Below are positions 6,443-10,918 of a DNA stretch of 10,918 nucleotides, piece by piece. The notes under the pieces were generated by a model. It did no database searches. It saw only the letters and a list, made by a program, of their open reading frames with translations, and was not told where the DNA came from. Origin of the DNA: CADEEV01 sp964442185 (GTDB taxonomy: Bacteria; Acidobacteriota; Vicinamibacteria; Fen-336); the NCBI GenBank assembly GCA_964442185.1, contig CAYTWT010000137.1:1-10918 (forward strand). Direction: 5' to 3'. The position numbers and the translations under genes were made by a program. The number at the start of each line of letters is the position of its first letter. Positions within the stretch are counted from its first letter, which is position 1.

Positions 6443-8911
6443 TTGGACTGGCTCAATCGCGATCTCAGGGTGGGCCTGCGGCTCCTGGCCAGGGACAAGG
6501 GCTTCAGCCTGACGGTGGCGCTGACGCTCGCCTTCTGCATTGGCGCTAACGTGGCCCTGTTCTCGGTCGTCCATCACGTCCTGCTCCGGCCCCTGCCTGT
6601 GCCCGAGCCCGAACGGATTCTGCTGATGAGCAACCAGTACCCGAAGGCTGGCGCTGGCGACAGCGCCAACTCCGGCGTTCCCGACTACTACGACCGTGTG
6701 CGCGACGTCACGGTCCTCGAAAAGCAGGCGCTCTTCAACTTCAGCAGCCTGAGTTTCGGCCAGGACGGCGTGCCGACTCGGATCCGCGTGATGAACGTGA
6801 CGCCCTCGTTCTTCTCCCTCATGCAGATGGCACCGACGCTGGGCCGGCCCTTCACGGACCAGGAAGGCGAGATCGGGAACGAGAAGCAGGTGCTCCTCAC
6901 GCAGGCGCTGTGGCAGAGCCAGTTCGGCGGCAACCCGAGCGCCGTGGGGCGCGAGCTGCGGCTCGATGGCGAGGCCTACAGCGTGGTTGGGGTCCTGCCC
7001 AAGGCCTTCCAGGCCCTCGCCCCGGGCGCGAGCCTGTGCCGGCCGCTCGCGTTCACGCCGGAGGAGAAGTCCGACGACTCGCGTCACAGCAACAGCTACT
7101 CAAACATCGGCCGTCTGAAGCCAGGCGCAACGCTCGAGCAGGTTCAGGCCCAGGTCGACGCCCTGAACGCCGCGAACCTGGAGCGATTCCCACAGTACAA
7201 AGAGCTCTTGCTCAACGCAGGCTTCCACACGAGCGTCGAACGCTATCCGGAGCATCTGGTCCGTGCCGTCAAATCGACCCTGTATCTGCTTTGGGGCGGA
7301 GCCCTGTTCGTGCTGCTGATCGGGTGCGTGAACGTCGCCAACCTCGTGCTGGTCCGCGCCCGGGTGCGTCTCAAGGAGCTCGCCACCCGCCTGGCCCTGG
7401 GCGCTTCGCCGTGGCAAGTGGCGCGGCAGCTCGTCATCGAAAACCTGCTGCTCAGCCTGCTCGCCGCCGCGGCAGGCTTGCTCATTGGAGCGCTCGCCCT
7501 GCGCACGCTCGGCGCCTTCGACCTGCAGGATCTTCCATTCGGATCCGAGATCCGGCTCGACGCCAGCGCCGCCCTTTACGCCCTGGCGCTGTCGCTGGCC
7601 ATCGGTCTCGTGATGGGACTGCTGCCGGTGGCAACGCTGCTGCCTGCCAACCTGACGGCCGTGCTGCGCGACGAAGGCCGCGGCTCGACCGGCGGAGGCG
7701 GCGCGCGGGCCTTGCGCCGCGGGCTGGTCGTGGCACAGCTGGCCTTCACGTTCGTGCTGCTCGTCGGGGCGGGCCTGCTGCTCGCGAGCTTCCGCCGGGT
7801 GCTGGATGTCGACCCGGGGTTCGTCGCCGAGCGCGTGGTGACCGGCGCGGTCCGTCTGCCGGCCACGCGCTATCCCGACGACCCGGCACTGCGACACTTC
7901 ACCGACGAGGCGCTGCGAAGCGTCCGGGCGTTGCCTGGCGTCGTGACGGCCGGCGCGACCAACAGCATCCCCTTCGGCGGCAACAGCAACGACAGCGTGA
8001 TCTTCGCGGAGGGCTATCAGATGAAACCCGGCGAGTCCCTGGTCTCGCCCTACAGTGTCGATGTGACGCCGGGCTACTTCGAGGCGATGGGCGTCAAGCT
8101 CCTCCGCGGCCGCTTCTTCGAGGAAAGGGACCGGGACGGCGCGCTGCCGGTCCTCGTGATCGACGAAAAGCTCGCCAAGCACTTCTGGCCGAACCAGGAT
8201 CCCATCGGACGCCGCATGTACCGGCCGAGCGACATCAACGACATGCTGGCCGTGAACGAGAAGACCGTCTTCATGACCGTGGTCGGCGTGATCCGCGACC
8301 TCAAGCTGCACGATCTGACGGAGGGCGAAAAGGGCTTCGGCACGTACTACTACCCGATGGCGCAGGACACGGCTCGAAGCCTCACGTTCGCCCTCAAGAC
8401 GAGTGGCCGCACCGATTCGCTCCCGGCTGCGCTGCGCTCGGCCATCACTTCGCTCGACCCCGAGCTGCCGCTGTTCGACGTCCAGACGATGGAGCAGCGC
8501 ATGGACAAGTCACTGCTCAACCGGCGCGCGCCGGCGATGCTTTCGCTCAGCTTCGGGATCCTCGCCCTGCTGCTCTCGGGCGTCGGCATCTACGGCGTGC
8601 TGGCCTACCTCGTGACGCAGCGGACCAAGGAGATCGGGATCCGGATCGCGCTTGGCAGCAGCGCCCGCGGGATCTTCGACCTTGTGATCAAGGAGGGCCT
8701 GGCGCTGCTCGGCACTGGTTTCGCGCTGGGCGCCGCTCTTGCCTTCATCCTGCGTGGCCAGCTCGAAAGCCAGCTCTTCGGGATCAGCAGCGCGGACCCG
8801 CTGGTGGTCGGGAGCGTGACGCTGCTGCTGGCCGTCGTGGCGCTCATCGCCTGCGCGGTGCCGGCCGGGCGCGCCACCCGGATCGACCCGAGGCTCGCGC
8901 TGACGGAATGA
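6443..8911 (+). CDS. ADOP-type ABC transporter permease (MacB/FtsX family, duplicated)
   Basis: An 822-aa inner-membrane protein with two MacB periplasmic-core/FtsX units in one chain, the plan of 'acidobacterial duplicated orphan permeases' (usual length ~800 aa). Seen: the typical start DLRVGLRLLARDKGFS, TM1 ~22-44 with LTLAFCIGANVALFSV, HHVLLRPLP (44-52), first periplasmic core ~55-275, TMs ~281-304, 331-354 and 375-397, TM ~427-448, second core ~450-690, TMs ~697-720, 749-771 and 787-807. The FtsX motif RLKELATRLALGAS (309-322) recurs as RTKEIGIRIALGSS (727-740), showing the internal duplication. Family members lack a linked ATPase gene and their substrate is unknown; none is intact here, only an ABC ATPase stub at 10880. 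The family is related to macrolide, lipoprotein and peptide exporters. The start is TTG 6443. Its stop abuts the stop of the convergent haem-barrel gene. Confidence 0.93.
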   Translation: MDWLNRDLRVGLRLLARDKGFSLTVALTLAFCIGANVALFSVVHHVLLRPLPVPEPERILLMSNQYPKAGAGDSANSGVPDYYDRVRDVTVLEKQALFNFSSLSFGQDGVPTRIRVMNVTPSFFSLMQMAPTLGRPFTDQEGEIGNEKQVLLTQALWQSQFGGNPSAVGRELRLDGEAYSVVGVLPKAFQALAPGASLCRPLAFTPEEKSDDSRHSNSYSNIGRLKPGATLEQVQAQVDALNAANLERFPQYKELLLNAGFHTSVERYPEHLVRAVKSTLYLLWGGALFVLLIGCVNVANLVLVRARVRLKELATRLALGASPWQVARQLVIENLLLSLLAAAAGLLIGALALRTLGAFDLQDLPFGSEIRLDASAALYALALSLAIGLVMGLLPVATLLPANLTAVLRDEGRGSTGGGGARALRRGLVVAQLAFTFVLLVGAGLLLASFRRVLDVDPGFVAERVVTGAVRLPATRYPDDPALRHFTDEALRSVRALPGVVTAGATNSIPFGGNSNDSVIFAEGYQMKPGESLVSPYSVDVTPGYFEAMGVKLLRGRFFEERDRDGALPVLVIDEKLAKHFWPNQDPIGRRMYRPSDINDMLAVNEKTVFMTVVGVIRDLKLHDLTEGEKGFGTYYYPMAQDTARSLTFALKTSGRTDSLPAALRSAITSLDPELPLFDVQTMEQRMDKSLLNRRAPAMLSLSFGILALLLSGVGIYGVLAYLVTQRTKEIGIRIALGSSARGIFDLVIKEGLALLGTGFALGAALAFILRGQLESQLFGISSADPLVVGSVTLLLAVVALIACAVPAGRATRIDPRLALTE

Positions 8912-10039
8912 TTAGATATAGAGATGCAACTGCGCGAGGAAGGTCTTCGTCAGGCGGTCGCTCTCGCGATTCCGGTCGCGGTAGTACGAGACGTCGACGT
9001 TCCAGTGGGTCCTGGGGAAGAGCTCGAGCTCGAAGAGCAGCCGTTCCAGGCCGTTGGTCTCTTCGCCGAGGGCGGTGCGCAACTGCGGCGAGAACTTGAG
9101 CCACACGCCGCGCCACACTTCGAAGCCGGCTTCGCCAAAGAGCGTGTAGGCAGGCCCCCCCGACACGCCCTGCTCGAATTGGGCATCGGCCTCGCCCCAT
9201 AGGCTGAATCGCTTGGTCGGTGCAAACCCGAACGCGACGCCGCCCGCGCCGCTGCGCGGATCGAGCTGCGACGCATCGCGGAAGAGCCCCGAGAGGACCA
9301 GCACGCTGCGCGTGCTGAGGTCCATCTGGAAGCGACCGGTCGCGGTGAACGCGTGGCGGCCATCGCCGTCCAAGATCGAGTCGGCGCGGCCGGGGCCCAC
9401 CGAGAGCTGCAGCAAGTGGCGCTGCCAGGTCTGGCTGAGCTCGAGACCATACACCTGGTCGCGCGTGTCGAAGCCCAGACTCCGGCGCGTGAAGGCGGTG
9501 TGGTCGGCGACACGGATCCCGTAGGCCGGCAGGAAACGACCCACGCGGAACCCGAGTCCCTGCTCCGACTGGTGCGCGACCCAGTACTCGTACGAGTCGA
9601 TCTCCGACCCCTGGTTGAGCGGCCTGCGACCCACCTCGCCATACAGGGTGAAGCCCTTCACCTGGTAGGCGGCGAGCAGATCCGCGTTCATGAAGAAGTT
9701 GCGCTCGATGTTCGCTGGGCCGCCGAAATCGACCGTCAGATGCGCGGGGCGCAAGACGAGTCCGAGCTGCACGGGACCCAGGCTCTTCCCGAGCGCGCCC
9801 CAGAGGAAGCCTTCCTCGTTTCCAGGCGGATGGCTCGGCTGACTTCTCCCAGTGGTCGAAAGCTCCTGGCGCGAGAGCGATCGGCCGTAGGGCGTCAGCA
9901 GCCCGCCGCCCGTCGGCGAGTAGTGGCAGGTGATGCAGCGCGTGTACTGCCGGGAGAGGAAGATCGGCTCCGCCTGCGCAGCGCCCGCGGCGATAGCGAA
10001 CCCGGCGACGACCAGGGCGGTGGAGACCCGGCCGCTCAT
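8912..10039 (-). CDS. Secreted single-haem c-type protein with beta-barrel-like body
   Basis: A 375-aa exported protein. Seen: Sec signal peptide (1-23, cleavage likely after AQA), then a single c-type haem site CITCH (35-39) in a short N-terminal segment (SRQYTRCITCHYSPTGGGLL) just past the signal, then ~300 residues of alternating aromatic/polar strands rich in Gly, Tyr, Phe and Arg (e.g. GFTLYGEVGRRP, RFSLWGEADAQFE, NVDVSYYRDR) ending in FLAQLHLYI, like an outer-membrane beta-barrel. Inference: a barrel with a periplasmic haem domain at its mouth, perhaps for electron transfer or substrate passage across the outer membrane; it is not a recognised porin-cytochrome (Mtr/Pio) protein, which use separate multihaem cytochromes. 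The ATG at 10039 overlaps the YceI-like gene's stop by 4 bp (ATGA), with GGGGA 7 nt upstream, so the two are co-expressed. The stop (8914-8912) touches the permease stop. The function is unknown. Confidence 0.75.
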   Translation of the reverse strand: MSGRVSTALVVAGFAIAAGAAQAEPIFLSRQYTRCITCHYSPTGGGLLTPYGRSLSRQELSTTGRSQPSHPPGNEEGFLWGALGKSLGPVQLGLVLRPAHLTVDFGGPANIERNFFMNADLLAAYQVKGFTLYGEVGRRPLNQGSEIDSYEYWVAHQSEQGLGFRVGRFLPAYGIRVADHTAFTRRSLGFDTRDQVYGLELSQTWQRHLLQLSVGPGRADSILDGDGRHAFTATGRFQMDLSTRSVLVLSGLFRDASQLDPRSGAGGVAFGFAPTKRFSLWGEADAQFEQGVSGGPAYTLFGEAGFEVWRGVWLKFSPQLRTALGEETNGLERLLFELELFPRTHWNVDVSYYRDRNRESDRLTKTFLAQLHLYI

Positions 10040-10620
10040 CGCGATTCCCCAGCTACGGCGACGAAAGACACTTTCACCTGGACCTCGCCCTTCACTCCCA
10101 CGCCCAGATACTGCGGCTTGGCGATCGCGAAATCGGCGAGAGTCAATGGGAAGCTCGCTTCAACGCGAATGCTCGCCCCTTCGCGCCGGATCTCTGCCTG
10201 GCCTTTCACGGGCGCCGTGGCGCCATGAAGCGTCAAGTTGCCGGCGAAACTCGCCCGGCCCGAGAAGCTCTCGGCGTCCACGTCGCCGAGGTGGATGTCC
10301 GAGATCACCGCCTTGTCGAAGCCCGCGCCCTTGCCAACCTCGAGATAGTTGCCGCGCATGTGCTCGTTGCGCAGGCCGATGCCGGAGTCCAGCGTCGCGA
10401 GGTCCACCGAGAGCTCTCCGACGAACGCGGCCGGGCGCGCCGTCGCCAGGGACACAGAACCCGTGAGGGCTTTGGTCTTCGCCTCGAAGCTGCCGCCCAG
10501 GGTCAGCGGACACAGAACGCGGATCTCACCTTGCGACACGCGCCAAGCGGCGCCGGGGGCAGCTCCGGCGCTCGCGACGAGCAGCAGCAAGCCGGCGAGG
10601 CTGAGATGCGAGCGCCTCAT
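10036..10620 (-). CDS. YceI-like periplasmic protein
   Basis: A 194-aa protein of the YceI family: lipocalin-like beta-barrels in the periplasm, some of which bind polyisoprenoid quinones or other isoprenoid chains. Seen: signal peptide (MRRSHLSLAGLLLLVASAGA, cleavage ~20-25), the YceI opening AWRVSQGEI, GSFEAKTKALTGSV, LATLDSGIGLRNEHMRGNYL (the conserved R/N-x-H-MRG-x-x-L/F segment), FAGNLTLHGATAPV, and the closing FPLTLADFAIAKPQYLGVGV. Length is normal. The frame is open further upstream (to 10764), but ATG 10620 is chosen since the signal peptide begins there. It is first in a pair with the haem-barrel gene (4-bp ATGA overlap); quinone-like lipid carriage next to a haem protein would make sense for electron transfer, but this is inference. 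No good Shine-Dalgarno: only TTGAGA just before ATG. Confidence 0.88.
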   Translation of the reverse strand: MRRSHLSLAGLLLLVASAGAAPGAAWRVSQGEIRVLCPLTLGGSFEAKTKALTGSVSLATARPAAFVGELSVDLATLDSGIGLRNEHMRGNYLEVGKGAGFDKAVISDIHLGDVDAESFSGRASFAGNLTLHGATAPVKGQAEIRREGASIRVEASFPLTLADFAIAKPQYLGVGVKGEVQVKVSFVAVAGESR

Positions 10621-10632
10621 TCTCAAAGCGTA
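10621..10632 (-). promoter_or_regulatory. Possible -10 box of the YceI/haem-barrel operon
   Basis: TACGCT (10632-10627, TANNNT form) lies 6 nt before the ATG at 10620; TTTCCG 17 bp further up is a poor -35 (3 of 6). If used, transcription would start at the ATG itself. Weak evidence; the operon could also be served by the promoter ahead of the ABC ATPase stub. Confidence 0.22.
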
Positions 10633-10712
10633 ATCGTCTGTACGTCGTTCGGAAACTGCGCCTGGAAGGGGCAGACGGCCCGTCCCACTGTGGCGAGAGG
10701 CCTTATCTCGAT

Positions 10713-10880
10713 TCAATCCCTCATCGCCTCCTCGCCCCCGAAGTTCACCAACTGTGCAACACACGTGCCGAGAGCGTCCTTGGCAACGTCGAGGTCGATC
10801 CCCTGGAGGACCTGTAGCTCTTCACTGCCACGGTAGTAGGTCTTCGCCAGACCCCGAACGACGATCAGACTCTCGGCCAT
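10713..10880 (-). pseudogene. 5' stub of an ABC transporter ATPase gene (LolD/MacB type)
   Basis: From ATG 10880 the minus strand reads MAESLIVVRGLAKTYYRG, then SEELQVLQGIDLDV, the usual opening of a LolD/MacB-type ATPase (N-terminal strands with the A-loop Tyr near KTYYRG, and 'vL.gIdLdV' just before the Walker A region). At 10785 the match ends: instead of 'GE.vai.GpSGsGKST' comes AKDALGTCVAQLVNFGGEEAMRD and a stop at 10713. Walker A, signature and Walker B motifs are absent in all frames down to the YceI-like gene, so this is a truncation and not a frameshift. The likely cause is a deletion joining the gene start to foreign sequence; the 23-residue tail is not recognised. ATPases of this type normally serve MacB/FtsX-type permeases. 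An in-frame TTG at 10901 would add 7 residues. Confidence 0.7.
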
Positions 10881-10891
10881 GGGAAGCGTGA

Positions 10892-10897
10892 ATTTTA
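10892..10897 (-). promoter_or_regulatory. Possible -10 box ahead of the ABC ATPase stub
   Basis: TAAAAT (10897-10892; 5 of 6 to TATAAT) ends 11 nt before the ATG at 10880. No Shine-Dalgarno lies between. The -35 region would start at about 10915 and mostly falls outside the window, so the promoter cannot be judged fully. It would point toward the YceI/haem-barrel operon. Confidence 0.38.
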
Positions 10898-10918
10898 GCA
10901 AGGCCTCCCCCGCGAGCC

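Noticed and set aside
6038..7087. 349-codon minus-strand open frame across the antitoxin and permease start
   Set aside because: Opposite two well-supported genes, no motif or ribosome-binding site; an antisense shadow.
7100..8311. 403-codon minus-strand open frame opposite the permease
   Set aside because: His/Gln/Arg-rich with no recognisable domain; the mirror of a coding frame.
6910..9099. 729-codon plus-strand open frame over the permease gene
   Set aside because: A shifted frame of the permease, with Arg-rich low-information protein and no domain; the permease frame is clearly the coding one.
10621..10764. Upstream extension of the YceI-like gene to a start at 10764
   Set aside because: The extra 48 residues are not protein-like and would bury the clear signal peptide that begins at ATG 10620.

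Overview
The window is GC-rich DNA from a Gram-negative bacterium: it carries an outer-membrane beta-barrel candidate, two Sec signal peptides and a YceI-like periplasmic protein. An orphan MacB/FtsX-type permease of the 'acidobacterial duplicated orphan permease' (ADOP) kind and a Ser/Thr kinase fused to a TolB-like domain and TPRs fit Acidobacteriota best. Myxococcota, Binatota or another former 'deltaproteobacterial' lineage is possible. I could not search any database, so the taxon is an inference. No tRNA, rRNA, CRISPR array, insertion sequence or attachment site was recognised.

Left part (1-2854, minus strand): a 774-aa Ser/Thr protein kinase, followed downstream by a small hypothetical gene and the 5' end of a nucleotidyltransferase-fold gene that runs off the window. 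Just upstream of the kinase start lies a stub of a second kinase gene, about 29 codons ending just after the glycine-rich loop. Middle (2928-5474, plus): a large DEAD/DEAH helicase with a DUF3516-type C-terminus, divergent from the kinase.

Centre right (5475-6301, plus): a 237-bp intergenic stretch ending in a near-consensus sigma70-type promoter, then a HigB-like toxin and HigA-like XRE antitoxin overlapping by 4 bp. The promoter has an imperfect palindrome over its spacer and -10 box, and its predicted transcription start falls almost on the toxin's GTG codon, suggesting a leaderless mRNA. A hairpin follows the antitoxin. Then comes the 822-aa ADOP permease (6443-8911, plus).

Right part (minus strand): a two-gene operon (YceI-like protein, then a secreted single-haem CxxCH protein with a beta-barrel-like body, 4-bp ATGA overlap) whose last base abuts the last base of the permease gene. 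Upstream of it lies another stub: the first ~32 codons of a LolD/MacB-type ABC ATPase, cut off before Walker A.

The genes do not form one pathway. The window looks like accessory or reshuffled genome: stand-alone modules (signalling kinase, RNA/DNA helicase, toxin-antitoxin, orphan permease, haem-barrel/YceI operon) with two decayed 5' gene fragments at the junctions. The least explained unit is the YceI plus single-haem barrel operon.
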